A stretch of DNA of 62,766 nucleotides, taken from Paenibacillus taihuensis. GTDB lineage: Bacteria > Bacillota > Bacilli > Paenibacillales > Paenibacillaceae. Shown piece after piece: positions 52,828 to 62,129 of this stretch. The first letter of the stretch is position 1, and every line of letters begins with the position of its first letter. The notes below the pieces were generated by a model. It made no database searches and was not told where the DNA came from. It saw only the letters and a program-made list of their open reading frames with translations. The stretch lies in contig NZ_QTTN01000038.1 in assembly GCF_003386535.1 (NCBI RefSeq), positions 1 through 62,766 on the forward strand, in the 5' to 3' direction. Position numbers and translations under genes: made by a program.

Positions 52828-52857
52828 AAAAAAACCGCGGTTTACGCGGCTTTTTTC
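52828..52857. terminator. Bidirectional terminator
   Basis: CCGCG and CGCGG arms flanked by AAAAAAA on one side and TTTTTT on the other, between the convergent YhhN and hydrolase genes. Confidence 0.8.
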
Positions 52858-52868
52858 GGAGCGAAAAG

Positions 52869-53312
52869 TTAAAACGTATTATAAATATTTTCGCACTCTT
52901 GTCCGGTCGGCTCATAAAAGCAGTGCTTCTTCCAGCGTCCTACGAACGGCTGATTATACCAGGTTGCTGGACATGGGCCTGGATTCTCGAACGAACCTGG
53001 ACGGAAATACCATAGGGAGAATTTGGCTGGCCAATTCCGCTCCCCGTTCACAGCCCGCTGCGCCAGACGACGTTCTCTGTCTCTCGCGCTTTGATAGTAC
53101 ATTCCATGCTGCAGCGCTTCGAACGCATGCGGCTGGTTGATCATTTGGGGAATGGTCCGAAGATTCTTGAAATCGGAGCAATTCGCGCGTATTCGGTTAA
53201 TGCCGACATTTCCAACAAGGAGCATGCCCATTTCGCCTTCGGTCTCCGCTTCGGCCCGAAGCAATCTTGCCAACATATCGATATCCTGCTGCCTTGCTTT
53301 TACGACTCCCAT
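52869..53312 (-). CDS. SleB/CwlJ-type cell wall (spore cortex) hydrolase
   Basis: 147 residues comprising essentially one Hydrolase_2 domain: LARLLRAEAETEGEMGMLLV (the catalytic Glu in RAEAETE), NVGINRIRANC, and C-terminal AKFSLWYFRPGSFENPG, PFVGRWKKHCFYEPTG. The short length without signal peptide or LysM/SPOR domain is like CwlJ. Such enzymes digest cortex muramic-delta-lactam peptidoglycan on germination. AGAGGTGAG lies upstream. It diverges from the spermidine-synthase-like gene. Confidence 0.88.
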   Translation of the reverse strand: MGVVKARQQDIDMLARLLRAEAETEGEMGMLLVGNVGINRIRANCSDFKNLRTIPQMINQPHAFEALQHGMYYQSARDRERRLAQRAVNGERNWPAKFSLWYFRPGSFENPGPCPATWYNQPFVGRWKKHCFYEPTGQECENIYNTF

Positions 53313-53414
53313 TGGCTCACCTCTTTAGATGTCTAGACTCATCTTATTGTAAGTGAAGCGGATGTGTTCCTCTGCAGTTTCATAATCCTACTATCCTTCA
53401 AATGAGGTGCTTGC

Positions 53415-54950
53415 ATGCAGTTCGTCAAGTTTAAGGTTTCATTCCTTTATTCGTACGTCTGTATTACCGGCGCGTCGGTTATGGCGCTGGAGCTTGCTGC
53501 ATCGCGGTTCCTGGCTCCGTATTACGGAACCTCCATGATCGTATGGGCGAACATTATCGGTCTCATTCTTTTATCCCTGTCGCTAGGCTACTGGATCGGC
53601 GGCAGATGGGCCGACCGCAGGCCGGACGGCAAGCTGCTCATGCTGATCTCTCTTGCGGCAGGCGTATTCACGTCGCTGCTGCCGCTTTGGGGGAAGCTGA
53701 TCTTCCCGTTGCTGTCGAACGGTATCCTCGATACATCGCTTTGGATTATCCTGTGCTCCTTCTTCGCGATCTTAATCGTGTTTGCGCCGCCTGTCTTCTT
53801 GCTCGCCATGGTCAGTCCATTCGCCATCCGACTCGTTTCGGCGAGCGAAGAACAGATCGGCAAGACAGCCGGCAATCTGTACGCCTTCTCAACGCTTGGC
53901 AGCATCATCGGCACGTTCGGCACCGCATTCGGCACAATCCCCTTCCTTGGCACGCGCGAGACGATCTTTCTATGGTCGGCAGCGCTGATCGCCATTAGCA
54001 GCTTGGGGCTCCGCAAGTCCAAATGGAAGTGGTCGGCGCTGTTTCTTCTGCTTCCTGTGCTGCTCTACTTGATCCCGTATGATACATTCAAGCAAGTAGA
54101 AGGGAAACCTGTCGTCTGGTCCAAGGACACGCTGTACCAATTCGTGCGAGTGACGCAAACCGCTGATGGTCAAACGTCTCTGATCTACAATGAAGGCGGC
54201 GGCGTGCAGTCCATGCGGCGACCGAATGACGCCCTCAATAAGAATGACTACTACGACGACTATCTCATGCTGCCTTTCCTGATGGAAAAACCAGAACAAG
54301 TGCTCGTGCTTGGCTCCGCGGGAGGCACAATTCCCCGGCTGCTCGCCAAATATGTCAAACCAATCTATCCGGGCTTACATACGACGGGAGTAGAGATCGA
54401 TCCCGAAGTGATCAAGCTCGACTCCCGCTTCTTCGGCCTACAACCTGAAGATGCGAAGCTCGTGAACCAAGACGCGCGCGTCTTCCTCGACAACACTGAA
54501 GAGCGCTACGATATCGTAATCGTCGACTGCTACTCCCAGCAAATCTACATCCCCTTTCACCTCTCGACGGTCGAGTTTTTCCAAACGATTGAGAACCATC
54601 TGAATCCATCCGGTCTGCTCGCTCTAAATGTGAACGCCGTCTCGACAGACTCGCGTCTGCTGCAATCCATGGAGAAAACGCTGCACCAAGCCTTCCCGTT
54701 CAGCTATGTCGTCAGAGCAAGAGGCGATTATAACTACATACTGCTTGGCTCGCTCACACCACTTAAACTAGACAAGCTAAAGGCAATTGAAGCCGATCAC
54801 CCACTAGCTGGGATCCGCGACGAATGGCCGAAACAGTTGACTTCCCTTACACCTGAGCAATTCGCGAACGGCCAGCTGCTCACAGATAATCGCGCGCCAA
54901 CCGAGATGCTAACGGACTCTATGATATTCAGTGCTGCTGGAGCTAGATAG
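53415..54950 (+). CDS. Membrane-fused spermidine synthase-like protein
   Basis: 511 residues. The first ~220 residues hold six to seven helices with motif SVMALELAASRFLAPYYGTS and GYWIGGRWADRRP. The rest is an S-adenosylmethionine-binding Rossmann domain: VLVLGSAGGTIPRLL and TTGVEIDPEVIKLDSRFFG, then DIVIVDCYSQQIYIPFHLST. Such fused MFS/spermidine synthase proteins are common in Firmicutes; whether they make polyamines is not established. AAATGAGGTG precedes the ATG. Confidence 0.87.
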   Translation: MQFVKFKVSFLYSYVCITGASVMALELAASRFLAPYYGTSMIVWANIIGLILLSLSLGYWIGGRWADRRPDGKLLMLISLAAGVFTSLLPLWGKLIFPLLSNGILDTSLWIILCSFFAILIVFAPPVFLLAMVSPFAIRLVSASEEQIGKTAGNLYAFSTLGSIIGTFGTAFGTIPFLGTRETIFLWSAALIAISSLGLRKSKWKWSALFLLLPVLLYLIPYDTFKQVEGKPVVWSKDTLYQFVRVTQTADGQTSLIYNEGGGVQSMRRPNDALNKNDYYDDYLMLPFLMEKPEQVLVLGSAGGTIPRLLAKYVKPIYPGLHTTGVEIDPEVIKLDSRFFGLQPEDAKLVNQDARVFLDNTEERYDIVIVDCYSQQIYIPFHLSTVEFFQTIENHLNPSGLLALNVNAVSTDSRLLQSMEKTLHQAFPFSYVVRARGDYNYILLGSLTPLKLDKLKAIEADHPLAGIRDEWPKQLTSLTPEQFANGQLLTDNRAPTEMLTDSMIFSAAGAR

Positions 54951-55060
54951 TCCTAGCAGAAATACGCTCCATGTGTCGGCAGGAAAATCCCGTTTTTTGG
55001 CGAATTTAATCAAGGAATGTAAGTATTAACTTCGATTAGATTTTGAAAGGCGGCCGGCGC

Positions 55061-56356
55061 GTGAACCTCACAAAAGATTTCCTGCTTCAACTATCGCTGG
55101 TCGGATTCCCTCTCGGTATTTATCTTGCTTATGTACTCGGCCACATCGGGCCGGTCACTCATATAAAGCTTTTCATTACCTTACTGTGGGGGAGTTCGAT
55201 TGCACTTTGCATGTCGTTCCCAATTTATTATGGCACCGGCAGCCACATAGATCTCCGAATTGTTCCGCTCCTGATGGGAACGCTGTACGCCGGACGCAGA
55301 GCTGGTTTCTGCTTAGCCATGTTCATTCTCGTGTACCGTTTCATCGAAGCCGGCGCAGTTCCGGGCTTCTGGACGACCGCGCTCGCGCTGCTGCTTGGTT
55401 TCTCGGTGGTTCTGTACGCGCAGCGCATGTTCGAACAAGCCGCCAAGGGCAAGCGGCTTCGCATTGCCTTATTGCTGGCAGCGTTCTATTGCGTGCTCGG
55501 TTCTGTTCTCGTCGGCGTGCTTCAAGGCGTGACGGCTGAGAGCCTTCTTGTGCAGTTTATTCTCTTGAATGTTGTCGTTGGCATCGTCGCGACAATGATC
55601 GGGCTGATCGAGACAATGGCGGAAATCCATACGATGCGCAAGGAGCTTCACAATGCCGAGCGATTGCGGCTCATTGGCGACTTAACAGGCGTCTTCGCGC
55701 ATGAAATTCGCAATCCGATGCAGGTGGTGCGCGGCTTCCTTCAGCTGCTGGATTCGCCCGAGCTGCCTGCAGCGTCCAAGACGCAGTACATTCGGCTATC
55801 AATCGAGGAACTTGATCGTACGAACGAGATTATCAGCGAGTTTCTTCTTCTCGGCAAGCCCGTCACGGACAACCTGGAGAAGTTCGACGTCGGCAAGCAG
55901 CTGCAGCGAACCGTGAACCTGATCAACAACTACGCCCTCGATAAGAACGTGATGATCGAGACGACAATTGAGCCGGATTGCTTCGTTAACGGCAACATGC
56001 AGCGGCTGAATCAATTCATGATCAACATCATGAAGAACGCGATTGAAGCGATGCCGAATGGCGGGACTGTACAGGCATCATGCATCGTTGTCGACAAATC
56101 CCATATCGAGATTCATGTCAAGGACGAAGGCGTGGGCATGTCGAAGAGTGAAGTGGAACGGCTCGGTTCGCCGTATTATTCGCTCAAGAAGAACGGGACG
56201 GGGCTCGGGATGATGATCAGCTTCCAGATCATCCGGACGTTCGGAGGTACGTTACAAGTCTATAGCGAGCAAAAAGTAGGGACCGAGGTAATTGCGAGAA
56301 TCCCGTGTGTTAAGTATTCTCCTTCTCTGGAATCGTCCTCGCTCCAATCTGGATAA
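55061..56356 (+). CDS. KinB-like membrane sensor histidine kinase
   Basis: About 431 residues from a GTG with AAAGGCGG nine nucleotides upstream (a TTG at 55043 is possible). Six N-terminal helices of the 5TMR-LYT type (IVPLLMGTLYAGRRAGF) lack a large extracellular loop. The kinase core has phospho-His214 in GVFAHEIRNPMQVVRGF, and the ATPase domain shows NIMKNAIEAMPNGGTV and GTGLGMMISFQI. KinB of sporulation phosphorelays has the same layout. The 3' end overlaps the convergent DUF421 gene by 47 bp. Confidence 0.9.
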   Translation: MNLTKDFLLQLSLVGFPLGIYLAYVLGHIGPVTHIKLFITLLWGSSIALCMSFPIYYGTGSHIDLRIVPLLMGTLYAGRRAGFCLAMFILVYRFIEAGAVPGFWTTALALLLGFSVVLYAQRMFEQAAKGKRLRIALLLAAFYCVLGSVLVGVLQGVTAESLLVQFILLNVVVGIVATMIGLIETMAEIHTMRKELHNAERLRLIGDLTGVFAHEIRNPMQVVRGFLQLLDSPELPAASKTQYIRLSIEELDRTNEIISEFLLLGKPVTDNLEKFDVGKQLQRTVNLINNYALDKNVMIETTIEPDCFVNGNMQRLNQFMINIMKNAIEAMPNGGTVQASCIVVDKSHIEIHVKDEGVGMSKSEVERLGSPYYSLKKNGTGLGMMISFQIIRTFGGTLQVYSEQKVGTEVIARIPCVKYSPSLESSSLQSG

Positions 56357-56840
56357 GAAATTGCTCCAGATCCCGTTTGGTCACGGGCTTTGCCGCGTCC
56401 GTAAGCTCGTAGCCAAGCTCCCCGTTCGCCTCGATGACGCCGGACTTAATATCATCTATGTTGGAGATGCCTAATTGACGAAGTCGCATCTCAAGCTGAT
56501 TGACCGTAATACGAAGCTTGCGCAATTCCTTCATATCCACTTGCCCATCACGAATAACCGTAACCGCTTCTCCTGTGATTAAATTCTGGAACTTGCCGAA
56601 GCGTATCTCCAGAAGTTCCAGTATGACCAATACGGCTAGAAACAAAGCAACTGACGCAATTGCCCTCCATATGGTTTTCTCGATAATCCCTTGCGCGATC
56701 AACTCACCAATAGAGATCATGATTACCGTCGTCGCCACGTTCATTTGCGCGATTGATTTTCGGCCTGATAAGCGCAGCAAGAAGATCCCCGCCAAGACAA
56801 GGAATGCACATTTCCAGATTAAATGCCAGGATAGATCCAT
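56310..56840 (-). CDS. DUF421/YetF-type membrane protein
   Basis: 176 residues from an ATG with GGAGGCGGG upstream. Three N-terminal helices with LLRLSGRKSIAQMNVATTVIM are the DUF421 pattern (SGRK...Q), and the C-terminal half is the YetF soluble domain (GEAVTVIRDGQVDMKELRK, LRQLGI). Spore formers encode several paralogues. The 3' end overlaps the KinB-like gene on the opposite strand by 47 bp. Function unknown. Confidence 0.88.
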   Translation of the reverse strand: MDLSWHLIWKCAFLVLAGIFLLRLSGRKSIAQMNVATTVIMISIGELIAQGIIEKTIWRAIASVALFLAVLVILELLEIRFGKFQNLITGEAVTVIRDGQVDMKELRKLRITVNQLEMRLRQLGISNIDDIKSGVIEANGELGYELTDAAKPVTKRDLEQFLIQIGARTIPEKENT

Positions 56841-56906
56841 CTCATCCCGCCTCCTTCCTGACCTATCTTTCCCATCTCCCCCACATTCCACCCAAATCCG
56901 GATAAT

Positions 56907-56944
56907 GAAAAAAAGGCAACCGATCCACTCTGATCGGCTGCCTT
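56907..56944 (-). terminator. Rho-independent terminator after the SDR gene
   Basis: On the minus strand AAGGCAGCCGATC and GATCGGTTGCCTT form a 13-bp stem with a G-T pair and run into TTTTTTT. Confidence 0.9.
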
Positions 56945-56975
56945 CATGTATGTATTGGACGCTACTCCCCTGCTC

Positions 56976-57755
56976 TTATTTCGACTCTCGCAGCATATGA
57001 TCAACAGACTTGCTGAGCTGGTTGAAAATGAACTTCGGCGCGATCCGGTTCATGAACTTCAAGTCGTTACTTTGCCCAGGTCGAATTTCGAAATTGTCCT
57101 GCTCCATGCCCCGAATTGCAATTCCAACCATTTTGGTCACGTTCATCGCTTTGGAACCTGACAGATCTGCTGGATCGAACGAGTCTACGAGCGGTGTATC
57201 GGTGAGCGGAGGCGCGAGCTCAAACACGTTTACTTTCGTATTTTTGAGCTGTACTCGTAATGACTGTGTATAGGAATGAAGCCCGGCTTTTGCTGCACAA
57301 TACACCGGCGAGATAGGCAGCGGGACGAAAGCAAGTCCTGACGATACATTCATAATCGCGGCAGATTCTTGTGACTTCAGATGCGTCAAAAATTGATTGA
57401 TCATCCAGATTGGCCCGCTTAAATTCGATTCGATCTCGCGATTGAGATCTTCCATATCGATATCCGTGTCGTGTAGATTAAGTTTGCGCATGAATCCCGC
57501 GTTATTGATCAGGACGTTAAGCTTAGGGAACTGCTTCACCACAGTTTCAAACAAATCAGCAATTTCGCGAGGATCCGCCGCATCGCTTCGTAAAGTATGT
57601 ACAGCCGGCAGCTTGAACTTCGCCGAATTCAGCTTCGCCTGATCGCGCCCCGTTATGATAACGGTATTTCCGAGCTTAAGCAGTTGAGTCGCAAATTCGA
57701 AACCGATGCCCGAAGTGCCTCCCGTAATTAGAATTGTGTTCCCGCTCATTTTCAT
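56976..57755 (-). CDS. SDR family oxidoreductase, DltE-like
   Basis: 259 residues with TGGTSGIG near the N-terminus, NNAG, and a complete active site: Ser in MNVSSGLAFVP and YCAAK (Tyr and Lys present), in contrast to the SDR at 403-1167. The sequence QLRVQLKNTKVNVFELAPP resembles DltE/YuxG-type reductases annotated after B. subtilis DltE. A terminator follows. Substrate unknown. No shared regulatory element with the MhqR-like site is visible. Confidence 0.88.
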   Translation of the reverse strand: MKMSGNTILITGGTSGIGFEFATQLLKLGNTVIITGRDQAKLNSAKFKLPAVHTLRSDAADPREIADLFETVVKQFPKLNVLINNAGFMRKLNLHDTDIDMEDLNREIESNLSGPIWMINQFLTHLKSQESAAIMNVSSGLAFVPLPISPVYCAAKAGLHSYTQSLRVQLKNTKVNVFELAPPLTDTPLVDSFDPADLSGSKAMNVTKMVGIAIRGMEQDNFEIRPGQSNDLKFMNRIAPKFIFNQLSKSVDHMLRESK

Positions 57756-57856
57756 AAGGTCGCCTAACCTTCCTTTTTATAGTAGATACCCTCTAGTATC
57801 ATACCAGCCACAACGCGTTTGCGGAAGATTAATAGGCATTCAGGTTAGTTTCACGA

Positions 57857-58834
57857 CTAATTGATGCGAAGAATGATTTTACCGGTATTCTGGTTCTTCT
57901 CCATGATTTCATGAGCTTCGTTCGCTCTATCCCAATCGAGCACAGAGTCAACGACAGGTATCAGCCGTCCATCTGCGAATCGTGGCATCGCGAACTGGAC
58001 GAACTGCTCGGTGAGGTTGGTTTTAACCGATAACGGTTGGGAACGAAGTGCCGTGCCGATAACCTGCAGCCGTTTCCTCAGCAAATAGCCGAGTTCAAGC
58101 TCGCTCACTTTGCTTCCGCCCATCGTCCCGATAATAATCAACCTGCCGTCGATCGCAAGCGATTGCAGATTCTGCTGCCAATACGAAGCGCCGATGAAAT
58201 CCATAATGATGTTCACGCCGCGGCCCTCGGTTGCATCCTTCACAGCTGGGGCAAATGGGCCTGCATTGTAATCGATCGCCACTGACGCGCCGAGCTCGAG
58301 ACACGTGTCACATTTGGCCTTCGTTCCTGCGGTTATGATCGAGGTAGCTCCTGCTTCTCTAACAAGCTGAATCGCAGCAGTACCGACACCGCTTGCTCCC
58401 GCATGAATCAATACGGTGTGGCCGGCTTGCAAGCCTCCGAGCACGAACAGATTCAAATATGCAGTAAGGAACACTTCGGGAATTGCCGCCGCTTGTTCGA
58501 ATGAGAATTGGTCCGGAATTCGCATCGCCATATCTGCTGGAATGGCGACCCGTTGTGCGTAACCGCCTCCGGGCAGTAAAGCGAACACTCGGTCTCCTGG
58601 CTGCCAACCCTTCACACCTGTGCCAACCTTTTCAACGACCCCTGCCATTTCGAGTCCCAAAATCTCAGATGCACCTGGCGGCGGCGGGTACAATCCCCGT
58701 TTCTGCAGCAGGTCCGCTCGGTTGAGGGCAGTTGCTTTGACGTTAACGAGCAGCTCGTTCTCAGCTATTGACGGCTCAGCGGCTTCTCCGATATACAGCT
58801 GCTTCGTTTCTTCGTTTACAAGAATAGCTTTCAT
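57857..58834 (-). CDS. NADPH:quinone oxidoreductase (MDR superfamily, PIG3/QOR type)
   Basis: 325 residues, zinc-free medium-chain reductase. N-terminal GroES-like part (ATALNRADLLQKRGLYPPPP) and cofactor motif HAGASGVGTAAIQL. The N-R-A-D-L-L-Q motif and PPPPGASEILG are typical of the quinone oxidoreductase subgroup (PIG3, QorA). GGAGG precedes the ATG. It lies downstream of the ring-cleaving dioxygenase gene, 41 bp away, which fits a quinone-detoxification unit. Confidence 0.9.
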   Translation of the reverse strand: MKAILVNEETKQLYIGEAAEPSIAENELLVNVKATALNRADLLQKRGLYPPPPGASEILGLEMAGVVEKVGTGVKGWQPGDRVFALLPGGGYAQRVAIPADMAMRIPDQFSFEQAAAIPEVFLTAYLNLFVLGGLQAGHTVLIHAGASGVGTAAIQLVREAGATSIITAGTKAKCDTCLELGASVAIDYNAGPFAPAVKDATEGRGVNIIMDFIGASYWQQNLQSLAIDGRLIIIGTMGGSKVSELELGYLLRKRLQVIGTALRSQPLSVKTNLTEQFVQFAMPRFADGRLIPVVDSVLDWDRANEAHEIMEKNQNTGKIILRIN

Positions 58835-58875
58835 GGGTATCCTCCTAGCGTGTACGGCAAGACCGATTATGATTC

Positions 58876-59817
58876 TTAATTTGTGCTGTCTAGGCTTCTT
58901 ACTTCAAAATGTGTAAGCTCATCAACGAGTGCAGCGCGTTTGTCTTCATACCAGCTCGGCAGCTGAAGTGATTCCCCTAACTCTTCTAGGGGTTCATCGA
59001 CAGTAAAACCAGGAGGATCTGTAGCGATTTCGAATAATATCCCACCGGGTTCCCGGAAATAGATCGCATTGAAGTACTGTCTGTTCTGAAAAGGCGTTGA
59101 CGTAAGGCCTCTTCGTATGACTGCTTCTCTCCACTCTGCATGCTGATTATCATCCTCGGCTCGCCAAGCAATGTGATGAACAGAACCAGGTCCGCCGTGA
59201 CCGTCATCCCTTACACGCTCGTCAATATCAACAATATTTCCGCGGTCTCCATAAGATCGGTACCGGCTGAATCCTTGTTCGACGCCAACCTTCTTGAAAC
59301 CAAGCAGATCCTCCAGCACGTTGCCCGTGTCTGCGGGGAGCTTGCTAAATAAGACGGCGCCGCCAAATCCTTTAATGGCTTTCTCTGCAGGAATATCTCC
59401 GAACGACCAAGTACCGTTCATTCCATCATTTCGCTCCACCAGTTCAAGCTGCAGACCATCCCGATCCGTAAACCGAAGAAAAGTCTCATTAAATCTGATT
59501 AGGCGTGTAAACTCGATACCAAACTTGGTTAGTCGGTTCTCCCAGAATGCCAGAGTGCCTGCTGGAATCGCGAATGAACTCCATCCGACTTGGCCGGCAC
59601 CAATCTTACCCTGCCGCCCCTTCTCGAAAGGAAAGAACGTGATGACCGTTCCTGGCGATCCCATCTCATTACCGAAGTACAGATGATAGACACTTGGAAC
59701 GTCAAAGTTGATCGTTTGTTTGACGAGCCTCAATCCAAGTATCCCAGCGTAAAAATCAACGCTGTCCTGGACATTTCGAACGAAAGCTGTGATATGGTGA
59801 ATCCCGGCTGTTTTCAT
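58876..59817 (-). CDS. Ring-cleaving dioxygenase, MhqO/MhqA type (copy 1)
   Basis: 313 residues, VOC superfamily with two homologous halves. GIHHITAFVRNVQDSVDFYA supplies the first His; GSVHHIAWRAEDDNQH the second; and GGILFEIATDPPGF the Glu ligand. This pattern marks the MhqA/MhqO-type dioxygenases that protect Bacillus from quinones. About 70% similar by eye to the copy at 61182-62129. The ribosome binding site (GGAAGGA) is about 15 nt upstream, unusually far. Confidence 0.9.
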   Translation of the reverse strand: MKTAGIHHITAFVRNVQDSVDFYAGILGLRLVKQTINFDVPSVYHLYFGNEMGSPGTVITFFPFEKGRQGKIGAGQVGWSSFAIPAGTLAFWENRLTKFGIEFTRLIRFNETFLRFTDRDGLQLELVERNDGMNGTWSFGDIPAEKAIKGFGGAVLFSKLPADTGNVLEDLLGFKKVGVEQGFSRYRSYGDRGNIVDIDERVRDDGHGGPGSVHHIAWRAEDDNQHAEWREAVIRRGLTSTPFQNRQYFNAIYFREPGGILFEIATDPPGFTVDEPLEELGESLQLPSWYEDKRAALVDELTHFEVRSLDSTN

Positions 59818-59854
59818 GGTTAAGATTGTCAGTCCTTCCTCCGCTCATCTGTAG

Positions 59855-59894
59855 AAAGAGCCTTATACACGACTTCAGCGTATATAGGGCTCTT
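59855..59894 (-). terminator. Hairpin between flavin reductase and dioxygenase copy 1
   Basis: AAGAGCC and GGCTCTT arms, with further TATA/TATA pairing, form a stem-loop in the 100-bp gap. The T-run is weak, so it could be a partial terminator that lowers expression of the following dioxygenase gene. Confidence 0.55.
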
Positions 59895-59917
59895 ACATCT
59901 GATCCACGTAGCATTCA

Positions 59918-60529
59918 TTATAAGGGACGTTCGATTTCAAATAGCTCACCAAGTTTACTATAATAATTCCCTGCCATTCGACTAATTGGAGCAAGCTTAT
60001 GAACATCGATGCGCCCATCTTGAATAATGTCGTCCTCGAAATGAAATCTCACGATCCGAGCAATCAATAAATCCATTCCTGGTGAATCTGGCGTACCCCC
60101 TAGCTCGAAAGCATGTTCAAGGACGCATTCCATTCGAATTTTGGACTCTATAATACCAGGCACATGAATGGTTTCACTTGGGACGGGAGTCATGCCGGCG
60201 AGCTTAATTTCACTCTCATGTGATGGTAAATTCGCAGCCGTTTCGTTCACCTGCTGCACGTTGGACTCATCGACGATATGAACGACGAGTTCGCCTGTGC
60301 TTCTTGCATTACGCGCGGTGTCTTTCATGACGCCATTCTTCCGTTGGATCGCCAGCGAAATCATCGGCGGCGTGCTTGAGACTATGGAGAAATAACTGAA
60401 CGGTGCCCCATTAATAATTCCATCATCGGTTAATGTAGTGACAAAAGCGATAGGCCTTGGCACAATACTTCCAATGAGCAGCTTATAATTATCTCTGTCG
60501 CCTTGTTGACTAGGGTCGATCGATAACAC
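59918..60529 (-). CDS. Flavin reductase-like FMN-binding split-barrel protein
   Basis: 203 residues. The flavin-reductase domain shows KLLIGSIVPRPIAFVTT, the FMN-binding FSYFSIVSSTPPMISLAIQ and GELVVHIVDES. Related proteins supply reduced flavin or act as flavin-dependent reductases of aromatic compounds; their presence in an electrophile-resistance cluster fits. GTG start with GGAGG seven nucleotides upstream. It lies 44 bp after the MhqD-like gene. Confidence 0.9.
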   Translation of the reverse strand: MLSIDPSQQGDRDNYKLLIGSIVPRPIAFVTTLTDDGIINGAPFSYFSIVSSTPPMISLAIQRKNGVMKDTARNARSTGELVVHIVDESNVQQVNETAANLPSHESEIKLAGMTPVPSETIHVPGIIESKIRMECVLEHAFELGGTPDSPGMDLLIARIVRFHFEDDIIQDGRIDVHKLAPISRMAGNYYSKLGELFEIERPL

Positions 60530-60573
60530 ATCAAGACCTCCTTTGACTTACAGCTTACTCTTACTGCTTAGAC

Positions 60574-61185
60574 TTAAGGAGTAAAGTGTTCTTTGAACCA
60601 TTGGGCAGCGGCATCAGCTTCCGTTCTCGTCAGCTGGTGACCGTAATTCTCCCAATGAACGTGAATGTCCGCACCGGCTCCGGACAACAGCTTCTGCAGT
60701 TCTTCCGTTTCATCGGAACTACAGATTGGATCGTTCTCCCCTGCTCCGATGAAGACGGGGATGCCGCTCTGATCAGGAAGAGCTATGTTCCGAATTGGAA
60801 CCATCGGGTGATGCAGGATCGCGCCTTTGAATGCCTGCTCATAGTGAAAGAGCAAGCTGCCGGCAATGTTAGCGCCATTCGAATATCCGACCGCTACGAA
60901 ATTATTGCGATCGAGCGAATATTGCTCAGCAGCATCGTTCAGAAACTCGTAAACTTCCTTCGTACGAAGGATCAAGTCTTCAATGTCGAAGACACCTTCG
61001 GCAAGGCGACGGAAGAATCGCGGCATCCCATTCTCAATCACATTCCCCCGGACGCTCAGTATAGAGGAATCCGGCGAGATAAACTTACCGAGCGAGATCA
61101 GACTACTCTCCGTCCCGCCGGTGCCATGAAATAATACGAGTGTCGGTTTAGTTAGATCCGTTCCTGCTTCAAATATATGTTTCAT
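60574..61185 (-). CDS. MhqD-like alpha/beta hydrolase (phospholipase/carboxylesterase family)
   Basis: 203 residues, alpha/beta hydrolase fold. LVLFHGTGGTE is the oxyanion region; the nucleophile is in FVAVGYSNGANIAGS; Asp is in FIGAGENDPICS; His in ENYGHQLT. In B. subtilis MhqD sits with MhqE/MhqO in MhqR-controlled units induced by hydroquinones. Here it overlaps dioxygenase copy 2 by 4 nt, a matching arrangement. Confidence 0.9.
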   Translation of the reverse strand: MKHIFEAGTDLTKPTLVLFHGTGGTESSLISLGKFISPDSSILSVRGNVIENGMPRFFRRLAEGVFDIEDLILRTKEVYEFLNDAAEQYSLDRNNFVAVGYSNGANIAGSLLFHYEQAFKGAILHHPMVPIRNIALPDQSGIPVFIGAGENDPICSSDETEELQKLLSGAGADIHVHWENYGHQLTRTEADAAAQWFKEHFTP

Positions 61186-62129
61186 TTCTTCGCACCTACC
61201 TCGCGTACTTGTATCGGAAGAAGGTTCGCCTCAATAGCGGCACGGTGTTGTTCGTACCATGCCGGCAGCATCAATGTCTCGCCGAGCGATTCAGGAGCTT
61301 CATCACGAGCAAAGCCTGGAGGATCGGTAGCGATCTCGAACAGTATACCGCCGCCTTCACGGAAGTAAATCGCATTGAAGTATTGACGATCAATGATATC
61401 CGTTGTGTGGTAACCATTCTTTGTTGCTTCCTGCTGCCATTGTTTATGTTCTTCGAAATCTTTCGCGCGCCATGCAATATGGTGAACGGTTCCGGCACCG
61501 CCTACGCCCATCGGGATATTCTTGAGCGGGACATCGATGATGTTGCCAATTTCGCCAGTCGCCTTGAACCGCGCATACTCCCCGTCATCGTCGACTTTGG
61601 TAAGTCCTAGCGTATTTACCAAGACATTCACTGTTTTCGCGGCATTCGCACTGAAGAGTACTGCACCGCCGAAGCCTTTAATCGCTTTATCAGTTGGAAT
61701 GCCGCCGAAGGACCATTCGCTAAGCGCGCCTACTTCACGCTCTACAAGTTCGACTCTTAGTCCGTCGCTATCTTCAAGTTGAAGATAATTCTCGCCAAAT
61801 CTCGCCGTCTTGTTGAAAGTGATATCCAAGCTGTTCAAGCGCTCTTCCCAAAATGCGAGCGCACCAGTTGGAACTACATACGTCGTAATACCGACTTGGC
61901 CGCCGCCGATTTCCCCTCTTCTTGCTCCGCGTGTCGGGAAGAAGGTTATGATCGTACCAGGACTTCCCTGCTTGTCGCCAAAGTAGAGGTGATACACGTC
62001 CGGAGCATCAAAGTTAATGGTTTTCTTCACAAGTCTTAAACCGAGTACACCTGCATAAAAATCAACGTTCTTCTGCGGATCACCCGCGAATGCAGTAATA
62101 TGATGAATTCCAGCTGTTTGTAATGACAT
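61182..62129 (-). CDS. Ring-cleaving dioxygenase, MhqO/MhqA type (copy 2)
   Basis: 315 residues, two VOC modules: GIHHITAFAGDPQKNVDFYA, GTVHHIAWRAKDF and GGILFEIATDPPGF give the two-His, one-Glu metal site. First gene of the detoxification cluster, with AGGAGGG upstream. The inverted repeat at 62253-62300 lies about 125-170 bp upstream, so this is the gene most directly under it. Opens aromatic rings such as those of hydroquinones. Confidence 0.92.
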   Translation of the reverse strand: MSLQTAGIHHITAFAGDPQKNVDFYAGVLGLRLVKKTINFDAPDVYHLYFGDKQGSPGTIITFFPTRGARRGEIGGGQVGITTYVVPTGALAFWEERLNSLDITFNKTARFGENYLQLEDSDGLRVELVEREVGALSEWSFGGIPTDKAIKGFGGAVLFSANAAKTVNVLVNTLGLTKVDDDGEYARFKATGEIGNIIDVPLKNIPMGVGGAGTVHHIAWRAKDFEEHKQWQQEATKNGYHTTDIIDRQYFNAIYFREGGGILFEIATDPPGFARDEAPESLGETLMLPAWYEQHRAAIEANLLPIQVREVGAKK

